DNA of 64,000 nt from Rhabdophis nuchalis (Eukaryota > Chordata > Lepidosauria > Squamata > Natricidae): NCBI GenBank assembly GCA_039707465.1, contig CM077643.1, positions 380,348,419-380,412,418 of the forward strand, given 5' to 3'. The notes beneath the pieces are model-generated. The model made no database searches and was not told where the DNA came from. It saw only the letters and a program-made list of their open reading frames with translations. Numbering within the stretch: the first letter of the stretch is position 1; every line of letters begins with the position of its first letter. This document shows positions 23,542 through 34,557 of the stretch, piece by piece. The position numbers and the translations under genes were made by a program.

Positions 23542-23862
23542 CAGGGATGTCAAACTCAAGGCCCGGGCCCAGATCTGGCCCAGGGGGGTACTTAGATCTG
23601 GCCTCACGGGTCCGCCCTGAAACAGTGAAGTATCAGCTCACCATACAGAGCCCTTCCAAGCTCCATTTTCGCTGGTAGAGGGTTGCAGGAGACCATAGCA
23701 GCCGAAAAAGGAGCTTGAGAGCTCGTTTTCGCTAGCAGAGTGGTCGGGACACCACAGGTGCCTCCGACACAAGTGACATCAAACTGGCCACGCCCACCAC
23801 ACACACCCTCCCCCAGTCAAACCCTGATGCGGCCCTCAATGAAATCAAGTTTGACACCCCTG
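23542..23862. mobile_element. hAT-type MITE, CAGGGGTGTCAAACTC family
   Basis: The termini CAGGGATGTCAAACTCAAGG and AAGTTTGACACCCCTG are inverted repeats. The flanks CTATATAG (23534-23541) and CTCTATAG (23863-23870) are 8-bp duplications with one change. Relatives lie at 28583-28908 and 61078-61416. Confidence 0.88.
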
Positions 23863-23870
23863 CTCTATAG

Positions 23871-24640
23871 GCTGAGTTCACTTAGCACACTACCAATAAG
23901 CATAAGATGTAGATTGTAGCAGGTCTTTACCTGCTTTGAATAAGCATTTTGTGTGGCCACCATTACGCATGCAGCTCAAGGTCTCAGTGCTCTTTTCTGT
24001 AATTGGCTTGCAGGGTGTCATGTTGCCTTACTCTCTACAAAGCAAGACCTTGCTCTGGAAAGAATGGAAGCCACCCAGAGAATGTCAGCCATCTCCTGCT
24101 CAGATGACACCAGTCTGTTGCTGCAGAAAGGGCCTCCGTCAGCCCCAAATCTTGCCCAGAGTCAACACTGGAGAAACAACATTTGCATCCATAGCAGCGG
24201 CTTGTGCTGTGACATGCCATTTTCAGAAAACCCAGGGTTCCAGTTTCTCCTGGCTGAGGACTGCCAGGGGATTGCTGGCAGTCCCGATGTGGAATATTTA
24301 AAGTACTAACGGAATGCTTCAAAACTGCTTTTCATAACAGAGTGTTGATTTGAAAGCGTGAAGAACATGTTTAAGTAATCCAGTCCTCATTTAGAAGACC
24401 TGACTCTAACTGGGAACTCTCTGCTATGAACTTTGCCTGTTCAGGAAGACCCGCAAAATATTCACCCACCAAGTACAACATGCATCCCGCAGACAAGCAC
24501 TGCACTAGCTATGATATGAACAATGGTTAGTTCAGCGATACCATTAGGTTGCATGCATTGAGACATTCATAAGCAAAGCTGGGGTCAAATCCACCCCCTG
24601 GTGCTTGCAATCTAAATTTGGGGAACTGGAGAAATAACAG
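23871..24640. other. no gene assigned; two overlapping plus-strand ORFs
   Basis: Overlapping open frames of 121 and 118 codons (23936-24301 and 23953-24309, different frames) and a 95-codon antisense frame occur here. None shows a domain I know, and two overlapping frames at one locus suggest chance. Confidence 0.4.
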
Positions 24641-24805
24641 CATGTGGAATTTAATTACTTATTTGTTTATTTCATTAATAAGCTGCCTCGATTCTCCAAG
24701 GGTCTCTAGAGGTGACACACACATTAAAAATTCAAACAGAATAAACAATAAGGGCAATAGGGATAATACATATTGGTATACTTGAAAGAAAACATTACAC
24801 AGCAT

Positions 24806-25129
24806 CAGTGGTGGGTTTCTGCAGGTTCACATCTACTCACAAGAGCCGGATGGTGAAATTTAGAGAGCCAGTGAGAGGGGGTTCCACCGGCGGACCCAGA
24901 AGTAAGTCTGGCCTGCCGCTGCCGGTAACCCAATGGGAAGGAAAAGAAAGGAAGGCAGAAAGGAAAGGAAAGGAAAATAAAGGAAAGGAAAGGAAAGGGA
25001 AGGAAGGAAGGAAGGAAGGAAGGATATATCACAATTGAGCCCAAAATTTTGGTTGCTAAGCAAGAGCGTTGTTAAATGAGTTTCACCACTGGGTCCATTT
25101 GGAGAAGGGCGGGGTATAAATTTAATTAA

Positions 25130-25160
<31 letters not shown>

Positions 25161-25227
25161 AGCCACGCCCACAAAATAAGGCCACACCTAGAGAGTAGGT
25201 TCTAAAAAAATTTGAAACCCACCACTG
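24806..25227. mobile_element. hAT-type MITE with nested repeats
   Basis: CACAGCAT occurs at 24798-24805 and 25228-25235. The ends are CAGTGGTGGGTTTC and GAAACCCACCACTG. Inside are a (GGAAA)n purine tract (about 24939-25024), a scrap of the CAGGTAGTCC MITE family (ATTGAGCCCAAAATTTTGG), and an L2-type 3' tail with (AAAT)n at 25090-25160. Confidence 0.88.
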
Positions 25228-25239
25228 CACAGCATCCAA

Positions 25240-25757
25240 GAGTAAAATACTAATACCGTATTAATATAGGATGCTAAATTGCCCTGGTCTGAAACAGTCA
25301 CCTCTTTAAGTGCTTTTCTAAATGTTAATAAAGTGAGGGGCTAAGTGAACGTGGTGGAGATACTGTCCCACACACAAGGCTGGACCTAGGAAAGGCATGT
25401 CTCCAAAATCATCCACAAGATGATGCAATTTTAAGGATGGAAATGCACGCTTGACCAATTGGCTCTAATTCTGCCGGCAGAGCAGACATAACTGGAAGAA
25501 GGTAATCCTTTGAGAAATAAGAGCTAATAAGAATTCAATGGTAGAGAATGTGATCTAAGTTATGTCACTGGAGGAGGAAGATATATGGGTAGAGAAACAC
25601 ACGTATTTTCCCAACCCACTTAATCAGGTCAAGTAATGGTTTACTGTAGCAGTAGGCTACATTAACACAACACGCTATCTTGATTAGTGCTAGCCAATTA
25701 ATTTTTGTGTGGTGTAAAATGTCGTGTGAGCTTCTTAGGGTAGGTTATGGGTTAATG
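25240..25757. other. no gene seen
   Basis: Only short frames occur here and I recognise no repeat. Confidence 0.4.
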
Positions 25758-25892
25758 CAGGGGTCTGTAAAGTCGGTTCTTTTAAGACTGGTGGACTTCA
25801 ACTCCCAGAATTCCCCAGCCAGCCATGCTGGCTGGGGAATTCTGGGAGTTGAAGTCCACCAGTCTTAAAAGAGCCGACTTTGCAGACCCCTG
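25758..25892. mobile_element. 135-bp near-perfect palindromic hAT MITE
   Basis: Two 66-nt arms separated by the 3-nt loop CAT are reverse complements with two mismatches by eye. The ends are CAGGGGTCTG and CAGACCCCTG. GGTTAATG lies outside both ends (one base of placement ambiguity). Confidence 0.88.
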
Positions 25893-26685
25893 GTTAATGC
25901 ATGCACATAAGCCCACTCTTAATTTCTGTAATGAGGTTCGGGTTGTTGTATGAATAAAATCTGAAAAGCTTTGCAGCTGCGGTGAATCGTGACATTTCAA
26001 GGCAGGAAGAGGCATCGACATTTCAGTATTCTGCAAGCATTTGTAGGCAGAAAAGGCTGTGAAAAAGTGATATTGCTTTAGAGGTTTTTTTGACCTTTAT
26101 CTGACTTGTTCGCTTGTTTGGTTTGTTTCAAAGTTGTTTTTCTATTGATTTTGTCACGGATGATGCATTTCAGTTGTGGTACACACATGCCCAAATGAAA
26201 ACCAACCCATTCTCCTCCCTTGGAATGACCCCAGGTAAGAGATACGAGCAGTGCTGGGGCACTTGGTCAATTTATCCTGTATCAGCACATTACAAAATGG
26301 AACCTTGATTCTGATGAGTCATTAATGAGACGGTCATTATAAAGAACTCACAATATAAGAGACTAATTTTGTTTTGAACAGACCACTTAAAAAAAAAAAA
26401 TCAAGCCACATCTCCAAAAATTTGATTTTGGACCATGCTGCTATTATTATTTCATTTTCTCAATTATGTAGCACCAAACGTGTCTGTTCCTTTTCTGCCA
26501 TCAAGGCCTTAGACAAATATAAATGACTCTGAAAAACTGTCTCTTGACTATTTTAACCAGTGAAAGGCATTTGGCTGCAAGCCAGCCTGAACAGTATGTT
26601 ATCTCGCTCAGCTGTTTTCCAATAAACTCCTGAGCTTAGCTGTAGGACTTCAGTTTACAGAATCCCCCCTTAGTAATAACAGAGT
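25893..26685. other. no gene seen
   Basis: Short open frames occur only. An A-run at 26391-26400 may mark an old retroposon end. Confidence 0.4.
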
Positions 26686-26689
26686 CAGA

Positions 26690-27145
26690 ATAGTTATATG
26701 CGAGACCGCCTCCTGCCCCATACATCTCTTAGACCGATACGCTCCCACAGAGAGGGCCTCCTCAGGGTGCCGTCGGCTGGACAATGCCGACTAGCGACAC
26801 CCAGGGGGAGAGCCTTCTCTGTGGCGGGCCCAGTCCTCTGGAACGACTTACCCCCTGAACTCCGCACCATCTCCGACCTCCGCCTCTTCCGCAAGTGTCT
26901 GAAGACACACCTATTTCACCTAGCCGGCCTAGCGTAACCTCCACACTGACCATTAGATAGTTTTTAAACTTGGGATTTTAATTTGGTTTTAGCGCAGGGT
27001 TTATTTATTAAAATAAGTATTTTAAATTTCATATATTTTATATTTTGTATGTATTTTAACATCCCTGTGCGCCGCCCTGGGTCCTAACAAGGAGAAGGGC
27101 GGGATATAAATTTAATAAAAAAATAAAAATAAAAAAAATAAATAA
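26690..27145 (+). mobile_element. L2 LINE 3' end, 5'-truncated
   Basis: The frame at 26698-26937 reads RDRLLPHTSLRPIRSHREGL to LWNDLPPELRTISDL and KTHLFHLAGLA. It is followed by the L2 3' UTR with GCGCCGCCCTGGGTCC and GGCGGGATATAAATTTAAT, then a (TAAA)n-type tail. Confidence 0.87.
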
Positions 27146-27442
27146 TTTTCCTGATGCCTCTGAGGTCCCTTCTTCTTCTACCTAACTGGTGGGTCTAGAA
27201 AGCCACAAGAGCTTCAGGAAAAAATTCTGGGAATGATGCTCCAAAGAGCAAAAGCTACAACAGAAAAGGCCTGCTGCCTGGATTCTGCCAGATGGAGCCC
27301 CATGCCAGATGGGAGCCACCATCCTTCCTGCTGGACTTGATGGGGTGGAGAGATGTGATCGGGAAAAGGTGGTCCCCCAACCTGGCCCCATGCCATGTTG
27401 CCTGGATGACTTTGCTTGCAACTCAGAGCTAAGCTACAACAA

Positions 27443-28530
27443 TGGGTGAGATCATCCGTGGTTTTGTGGTAGAGTACCACCTCTACGCTGATGATACACA
27501 GCTGTATATATCTACCCCAAACCACCCCAACGATGCTGTAGCGGTGATGTGCCAGTGCCTGGAAGCCGTGCGGATCTGGATGGGAAGTAACGGACTCAGG
27601 CTCAACCCGACCAAGACCGAGTGGCTGTGGTTTCCGGCTGCCCGATTCAACCAGCTGACTCCATCGCTGGCCATAGGGGGCGAACATCTTGCCCCTGTGG
27701 ATGGGGCGTGCAACTTGGGTGTCCTCCTGGATGCCCGGCTGTCCATGGAAGATCAAGTGACAGCCATGGCCAGGAGGGCGTTTTTCCAGGTTCGCCTGGT
27801 TCGCCAGTTGCGCCCCCTATTGGATCGGGACGCCCTTCGCACAGTCACTCATGCTCTCATTACATCCCGACTGGACTATTGTAACTCTCTTTACATGGGG
27901 CTTCCCTTGAGGTGCACCCGGAGACTTCAGATGGTCCAGAACGCAGCCGCGCGGGCAATTCTGGGAACCTCCAGGTTTACCCACATAACACTGCTCTTGC
28001 GCGAGCTGCACTGGCTGCCTGTCTTCTTCCGGGTGCGCTTCAAGGTATTAGTCATCATTTTTAAAGCGCTCCATGGCTCGGGACCTAGCTACCTGCGGGA
28101 TCGGATCCTGCCTCATACATCCTCACGGCCGATTCGCTCCCACAGAGAGAGACTTCTCCGGGTGCCGTCCGCTAGACTCTGTCAGCGGGCGACGCCCAGG
28201 GGAAGGGCTCTCTCTGTGGCGGGCCCAGCCCTCTGGAACGACCTTCCCCCCGACATTAGAACGACCACGGACTTCCGCTCCTTCCGTCTAAAACTAAAAA
28301 CACATCTTTTCTGCTTGGCCGGCCTAGGGTAGTCTCTCTCTATGGGGTTTTAGTTGTTTTAACTGGGAATTTTAGTATTTCAATGGGGTATTTTAGCACA
28401 GGTATATGTTTAATTTGTTTTTAATGTGTTTGTATATTTATTGTTTTAGTTTTCCCTGTGCACCGCTCCGAGTCCCTGTGGGGAGAGGAGCGGTCAACAA
28501 ATTAAAAATTATTATTATTAAATTATTAAT
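27443..28530 (+). mobile_element. L2 LINE, second half of the reverse transcriptase
   Basis: An intact 296-codon frame (27442-28332) carries YADDTQLY (the RT catalytic motif), LRLNPTKTEWLWF, a TSRLDYCNSLYMGLPLR stretch, RELHWLPVFFRVRFKVLVI and LKTHLFCLAGLG, then an L2 3' UTR ending in (ATT)n. By eye it differs at about 22 of 296 residues from the copy at 45343-47154. The frame has no stops, so the insertion is young. Confidence 0.9.
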
Positions 28531-28582
28531 TTGTAAGAGTTGCATTATGCTTTTGAATAGCATAACAAGCCATAGTTTAGCG

Positions 28583-28908
28583 CAGGGGTGTCAAACTCAG
28601 TTTCATTGAGGGCCATATCGGGGCTGTGGTTGACATTGGGGGAGGGGCTTGTGGGGGGGCTGACTGGTGGGTGTGGCCAACTGGGAGGGTGTGGCAAATT
28701 TGATGCCACTCCCCATACTGCTGACATGTTTCCTCTTTGCACTGGGTAGACCAGGCCGAAGCCAGGCTTGCCCAATGTTTCCTCTTCGTATTGGATAGAC
28801 CGGGCCAAAGCGACACGGGCTAGCTCCTTACATTTTCCAGGGCTGCCCTGCGGGCCAGATCCACCCACATTGCACACCTGATCCGGTCCCTGGGCCTTGA
28901 CACCCCTG
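28583..28908. mobile_element. hAT-type MITE, CAGGGGTGTCAAACTC family
   Basis: The termini are CAGGGGTGTCAAACTCAGTT and GCCTTGACACCCCTG. The flanks GTTTAGCG and GTCTAGCA match at 6 of 8 positions. The interior GAGGGCCATATCGGGG matches the copy at 61078. Confidence 0.85.
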
Positions 28909-28967
28909 GTCTAGCAAATGGATGGTGTGGATGGGTTGGTGGGAGTTTTATATTTAATTTTAATTTA

Positions 28968-29360
28968 CTGTAATTTTCAGAGTATAAGACGCACTAAGAT
29001 TTTGAAGAGGCAAATTTAAAAAAAAGTTTTTGCACTCTGCAGACCTCCCAAAAATGGCCCATTTTTCACGAAAACGGCCCTTTTTTTTGTCAAAAACGGG
29101 CATTCATAGCCTTTAGGAGGCTTATAGAGTGATCCTGGGGGCTGGGGAGCTTGCAAAAACAGCTTGTTTTTCGCTCATTTTGCCCTCCTCAGCCCCCAGA
29201 AGCACTCTGGAAGCCTCCTAAAGGCTATGCACGGCCATTTTGGTGAAGGAGGCGGGGTTTCAGGAGGAAAAAAATGCTGTATTCAGTGTATAAGACGTAT
29301 CCAGATTTGCAGCCTTTTTTTTGAGGGAAAAAGGTGTGTCTTATACTCCAAAAAATACGC
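28968..29360. mobile_element. TA-flanked MITE (GTATAAGAC-type terminal repeats)
   Basis: The left end CTGTAATTTTCAGAGTATAA and right end TTATACTCCAAAAAATACGC are flanked by TA (28966-28967, 29361-29362). It is a shorter relative of 824-1541, sharing the inner motif GGCTATGCACGGCCATTTTG. Confidence 0.78.
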
Positions 29361-29362
29361 TA

Positions 29363-31990
29363 TGTATATTTTAATTAAAATATAAATTAAATAAGACAGT
29401 GACTCTGTTTCCTTAATCTACAAGGCTCTTGTTTAAACCCATTTTCACAATATGCACAGTGCTCTGAATCCTAAACTTTCTAATAGGTTGCGTTTATATA
29501 CATAAGAATTATTTGCTCTTTGGGAATCGTTGAATACAGCCATTCGATCCTGAATTGATACAGTAAAATGTCTTGTGCGAATACTAGGGCTGCCACATCT
29601 GGACTATAAACATCCATATTACAGTTATATGGCAGCACAAATAATTGGAATTAGTTAAATTAGTGAAACTGAATCTACCCTGAAGATATCAGAGGTTAGG
29701 GGAGAATAAATATGAGTGAGGTCCTATGGAATTGCTGCTTGCTTTTTCACTGCTGGAGAGAGAAAGCAGGACAGGATGGTCAGATCCAATTGGATTGGCT
29801 GCTATGCTATCAAGAGACTAAATCCCAAGGACTGCGGAAGACTCTTGCCTGGTCCTTTCCCTCTATATATTTTCCCTAAATTGCCTGGTCCTGTAATTTG
29901 ACACTCTTGAACAGTGTTTCTTCTTGATAACTTAAAGATGTGTGGACTTCCAACTTCTAGAATTCCCCTTGCTAGCTAAAGTCCGCAACTCTTTAAGTTG
30001 CTGGGGTGGAGCAACACTGCAGAAGAAGGAGCCTCCTTACTTCAAGTTGTTGGAAGAAATGTCCTCCTGGGTTCAGTTCCAAGTGGGGAAAAAGACAATG
30101 GAAACATGGAAGCTGCTTGGAAAGATGGTTTTAATGGTGGACAGGACCACATGGCTTGGGGTCCTGGGGAAAAAGGTGATCACATGCTTCCAGATGTTGA
30201 GTGAAGAAGAAAAGAGACCAAGATGCTGAAAGTCCTTGGTTTTATGCCCTCTCTGGCTTTTGTTCTTGAGCTTGTATTCTGATTGGGGCCAGGCAGGGGC
30301 AACTCTGTAGGCCGTGCTTTGAATCCTATAATCCTGTAATTTTCCCAGGTGCCTTGTAGTGAGTTTCTGTAGAAGACTAACCCTACCTTTGTTATGTAGA
30401 ATACACTGACCCAGGCGTTTAATGGCACATTAACAAAGGTGGGGGCTATTAAGAGTGAGTCTGTTTCCTGCCTAAAAACATGTTTCTCCATTTCTTATCC
30501 AGGGAAATATAATATTCTGCCTTTTCAATATTTCCCAGGATATTTCATTTTTCTAGGAGAGGGGTGGGTTTTAACTTCCTGCAAAGTCCAAAATGAAAAT
30601 GTTTTCCTGTTCCATCTTTCCACCTGACATTTCCATCATGATTTAGACTAATATTCCCAAGTTGGATATATAAGTGTCTCCCCAGTTTTGATGAACTAAG
30701 ATTAAACTCCGCCTTGTCTTTCTGTTTGTGTGACCCTTACAGCATTCCATAGCAGAATTGCCATCACTCGTGGCTGGCAACATGGGCACTAACTATCACT
30801 TTAAGACTCCTCACCCTACCTGACTTTTAAAGAGTCTTTTAATTAGAAAATAAGCCAATACGCTCACATGCAGAAAAAATCCAAGGCAGTTGTACTTTCA
30901 GGTCCCATCAAACTCTTCTTGGGAAATCATCCTCTGTGGTTAGTCAGCCTTCTGGCACACAGAGATTTGGTGATGGCTATCCAGCCTAATAGCTGTTTTT
31001 AGAACAAACCATATATAAGTATGTCCTCTAAATGCCCTTGAAATTCCCAAGGTGCCCTTACCCCCTAAACTGTGTATACAGCCTTAGGAGCAGAGTGATA
31101 CCAGGAAATTGGACGTCAAGCAGTCTGAATGTATGCAATTATTTTGGCCTTCTGCATGACAAAAATCAAAGTTTTTTTATCTTCCTATTTAATAGGATTT
31201 TCATCATGGAACAGAAATAGCCTCTTCCCTGGGGATTAGGCAAAGGGGTATAAAAGACCGATGGGACTTCCCACAAAGGAAGATGTGCGATCAATAGGAT
31301 CTCCCCACGACCCTTTTCTGAAAAGAAAAACATGATTCACAACCACCCTCTGGGACTCTTACAGCTGGAGCCAAATGATATTTTGGACTGCACAACACAG
31401 GGGTATTTTTAGCTCCACAGCTAAAACTGCAGGGCAGCAGTAAAACAGAGAGGGCAGTAACCCCCACTGTGTTGTAATCACAAGCTAAAATTAGAGGAAG
31501 ATGCAGAGCTGTCTCATACAAAGATTCTTCTCCCACCAACTTTTTGTTGTAGGCAAAATACCAGCAGCAAAATACCACAACATTGTGGCTATGGAGGAAA
31601 ACATGCAGCTTTGGGCACTTTAAGAAGTGGGAAATTGCAGCTTTCAAGTGGCAGAAGCATCAACATCTAGAAGATTTTTCTTCCAGTGCTCATTACTTCT
31701 GTATGCTATCATGACATCTTAACTTCCCAGCTATCCTCCAATGGGCTACTTCAAGGAGAGAGCTCCTTGTTTCACACAGACCAAAATAATTTGCTACAAA
31801 CATCATCTTCTGTGCCGCCACAGAAAACCAACACTACAAATAGAATCCCACATCAGCAACTCTTCAGAATTGCATCTCTTGCCTTTAGTGATGCTCCACC
31901 CCGTTGAGAACATGTCCTCGAAGGCATTTGCAGATATTGCCATTATAATGTCATACAATGACATTATACTGTCATTGCCTGAACGCCAAG
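29363..31990. other. no host gene assigned; ORFs of about 100 codons unrecognised
   Basis: Open frames at 29942-30229 (+), 30180-30491 (-) and 31291-31647 (-) have no domain I recognise and no clear splice context. An interspersed repeat or old LTR element could account for 29940-30640, but I cannot define its ends. Confidence 0.4.
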
Positions 31991-32016
31991 ATCTACTTGT
32001 AGGGAATGGAGTAGAG

Positions 32017-32573
32017 CAGTGTTTCTCAACCTTGGCGACTTTACAATAGCAATTAGACTTATATACCACTTTATGGTGCTTTACAGCCCTCTCTAAGCAG
32101 TTTACAGAGTCAGCCTATTGCCCCCAACAATCTGGCTCCTCATTTTACCCACCTGGGAAGGATGGAAGGCTGAGTCAATCTTGAGCCTGATGAGATTTGA
32201 ACTGCCAATATTGCAGTCAGCAGTCAGTCAGCAGAAGTAGCCTGCAGGACTGCACTCTAACCACTTGCCACCTTGGCTCATGTGTAGACTTCAATTCACA
32301 GAATTCCCCCAACAGCATGGGGCATTCCTTTCAGCAGCCGAGTGTCTAATTTTATAGCAGACTACGGAAGTCAAGATGGCAGCCATGACAGTGCAATTGA
32401 AGCTCTGCCTAGTTTTATGTACATTTATGTGCTTTGATTAGTCTTATGTGGCAACCATTTTGACTTTTTTGACCACACCTTGCAGACACTTTGACTTCTT
32501 TTTTGGGAAGCTGGCTAGAGAATTCTGGGAGTTGGTCCACACATTTTAAAGCTACCAAGGCTGAGAAATATTG
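32017..32573. mobile_element. hAT (Charlie-like) MITE holding a nested SINE
   Basis: GAGTAGAG occurs at 32009-32016 and 32574-32581. The ends are CAGTGTTTCTCAACCTTGG and CCAAGGCTGAGAAATATTG. The interior has the family's AATTCTGGGAGTT arm on the right and an AATTC arm on the left. A Sauria SINE (32044-32281) has inserted near the left end. Confidence 0.86.
32044..32281 (-). mobile_element. Sauria-type tRNA SINE nested in a hAT MITE
   Basis: On the minus strand it starts with a tRNA-like head (CAAGTGGTTAGAGTGCAGTC), continues GACTCAGCCTTCCATCCTTC and TGTAAACTGCTTAGAGAGGG, and ends with TATATAAGTCTAATTGCTAT. It interrupts the MITE between its terminal repeat and its left inner arm. Confidence 0.87.
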
Positions 32574-32765
32574 GAGTAGAGCTAAATATATTCACGACAC
32601 ACACAGAACCATCCCTAGGGAGTGCTAATACTCGAGCCATGGTTTGGGTCCTGATGCCTTCACATTTAGAACTGAATACTAGGCTCTGCCATTACTGCCC
32701 TGCCCCATAAGTTCTATCCATGGAAACGAGATGAAAGACGGGGGATTTTTGTTCCGCCCCAAATT

Positions 32766-32890
32766 CAGTGGTGGGATTCAGCCAGTTCGCACCACTTCGG
32801 GAGAACCGGTTGTTAGCTTTCTGAGCAGTTTGGTGAACTGGTCGTTGGAAGAAATCTTTAGGGCAGAGAACTAGTTGAATCCCACCAGTG
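32766..32890. mobile_element. 125-bp hAT-type MITE
   Basis: The ends CAGTGGTGGGATTCA and TGAATCCCACCAGTG are inverted repeats. The flanks CCCAAATT (32758-32765) and CCCAAATA (32891-32898) match at 7 of 8 positions. Confidence 0.87.
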
Positions 32891-32934
32891 CCCAAATATG
32901 TAGCTGATACATTGCATCTGCTTTTTAGTCCTAC

Positions 32935-33175
32935 ATTTTATGCATGCCTATGAAGTTCGAAAGCATGTAAAAAATGCAAGTAGAAAAATAGGAACCATTT
33001 TTGGTGGGAAGGTAACAGCGTTCCGTGCGCCTTCGACATTTAGTCATGCCGGCCACATGACCACGGAGACGTCTTTGGACAGTGCTGGTTCTTTGGCTTT
33101 GAAACAGAGATGAGCACCGGCCCCTAGAGTCGGGAATGACTGGCACATATGTGCGAGGGGAACCTTTACCTTTTT
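32935..33175 (+). mobile_element. 3' part of the tRNA-headed SINE family seen at 49540
   Basis: It contains TTCGAAAGCATGTAAAAAAT, GGGAAGGTAACAGCGTTCCG, GGCCACATGACCACGGAGAC and GTGCGAGGGGAACCTTTACC. In order these are the reverse complement of the copy at 49540-49905 without its tRNA head. Confidence 0.75.
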
Positions 33176-33480
33176 ATAAGCCCTTTTGTTCTTTTCAGAG
33201 TAACATGGTAAGATTCCAAAACTGAGGCGGAAATTAGAGGATGATGCTAAGCATAAAATACTAAATATTTTATAGCAGACCACTGAAGCCAAGATGGCAG
33301 CCATGACAGTGCTATTACTTGCTGTTGGTCTTGGTGACGCTTTTTAAATTTTTATTTATTATAAAATTTACATCCTCTCTTCAAAAAATACTTTTGAAGC
33401 ATAGCTCATTTCCCATAACTTGACCTGCCAGCCTGATAATATAATATAAATGACAGTTTATATTCTTACTATAAGGGGAC

Positions 33481-33547
33481 CTCTCTCTCTCTCTTCTTCT
33501 CTCTCTCTCTCTGTGCATGTGTGCGTGTGTGTGTGTGTGTGTGTGTT
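33481..33547 (+). repeat. (CT)n then (GT)n microsatellite
   Basis: CT-rich repeats at about 33481-33510 run into GTGT repeats to 33547. Confidence 0.85.
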
Positions 33548-34019
33548 TTAAATTGGCAACTCCATAAAAGAAAACTCTCGTTCAGGACAGCTCTGATTTT
33601 CCATGACACGTACAGTGCAGAGCAGAGCAGTATCCCTTCCCTTCCTACAGAAGATAAACTGTCCCTCTTGTGAGATTATCCTGCCAAAGAGGCCATGAGA
33701 AATGCTACAGGGAGAAATGGAAAATGTGAGCCGGCTTGTGGAAGAAGAGAGCACCCGCTACCAGACATCACTCACAGCCACACTAGAGAGAACCTTGCTG
33801 GCTATCTTCCTAACAGCAGGTCTGAGGAGCGAGAAGAAACCCTTTTTTCCATGCCAAAGCAATTCGTCCTTCCTTCTCCACACCTCTGCCACCTTTCTCA
33901 TTACTTCGTTCAGTGGAGAAGGCATTGGGAGAATGCCTACTTTAAAAAGCTTAATTCCCACACAAACCTGGACACACGGATTTAGATCGAGTGGGGAACC
34001 TTGTTAACAGAGGATCTGT

Positions 34020-34491
34020 TAACAGAGGTGTTGGTTACTATCTTTAAAACGCTCCATGGTTTAGGACCTGGGTACCTACGAGATCGCCTTCTGCCACCGA
34101 GAGCCTCCCACCGGCCAGTATGCTCCCATAGAGAGGGTCTCCTCATGGTGCCGTCGGCTAAACAATGTCACCTGGCGACACCCTGGGGGAGAGCCTTCTC
34201 CGTGGGAGCACCTGTCCTCTGGAATGAATTGCCCCCGGAGTTAAGAATTATCCCTGACTTACGCACCTTCTGCCGTGCTCTTAAAGCTTTTCATTTTCAA
34301 CAAGCCGGGCTGGTGTAAAGACAAATTTTATTAATTTTAATTGGGTTTGTTTGGTTTTTAACTTTATTATGGGCCAAATTATTTAATATGTTTTTAAATT
34401 GTTTTAACTTTTATTATATCTGTGTTTTATTTTGGCTGTACACCGCCCTGAGTAGGGCGGTATAAAACTATAATATAAATAAAATTAAATA

Positions 34492-34522
<31 letters not shown>

Positions 34523-34557
34523 ACAAATACATACATACATACATACATACATACATA
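34020..34557 (+). mobile_element. L2 LINE 3' end with AAAT/ACAT tail
   Basis: The frame reads VLVTIFKTLHGLGPGYLRDR to LWNELPPELRIIPDL, then a 3' UTR with ACACCGCCCTGAGTAGGGCG. It ends in (AAAT)n and (ACAT)n repeats at about 34486-34557. It resembles the reverse copy at 10942-11800 more than the 27-kb or 45-kb copies. Confidence 0.86.

Noticed and set aside
23936..24309. Small coding gene
   Set aside because: Two overlapping plus frames and one minus frame are open over the same bases, with no domain or splice sites that stand out.
25758..25892. Transcription terminator or microRNA gene
   Set aside because: The duplication outside the palindrome and the related elements at 37363 and 40723 show it is a MITE.
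33695..34007. Pair of overlapping ORFs of about 100 codons before an L2
   Set aside because: They lie in different frames over the same bases, show no family signature, and no exon-intron structure is evident.
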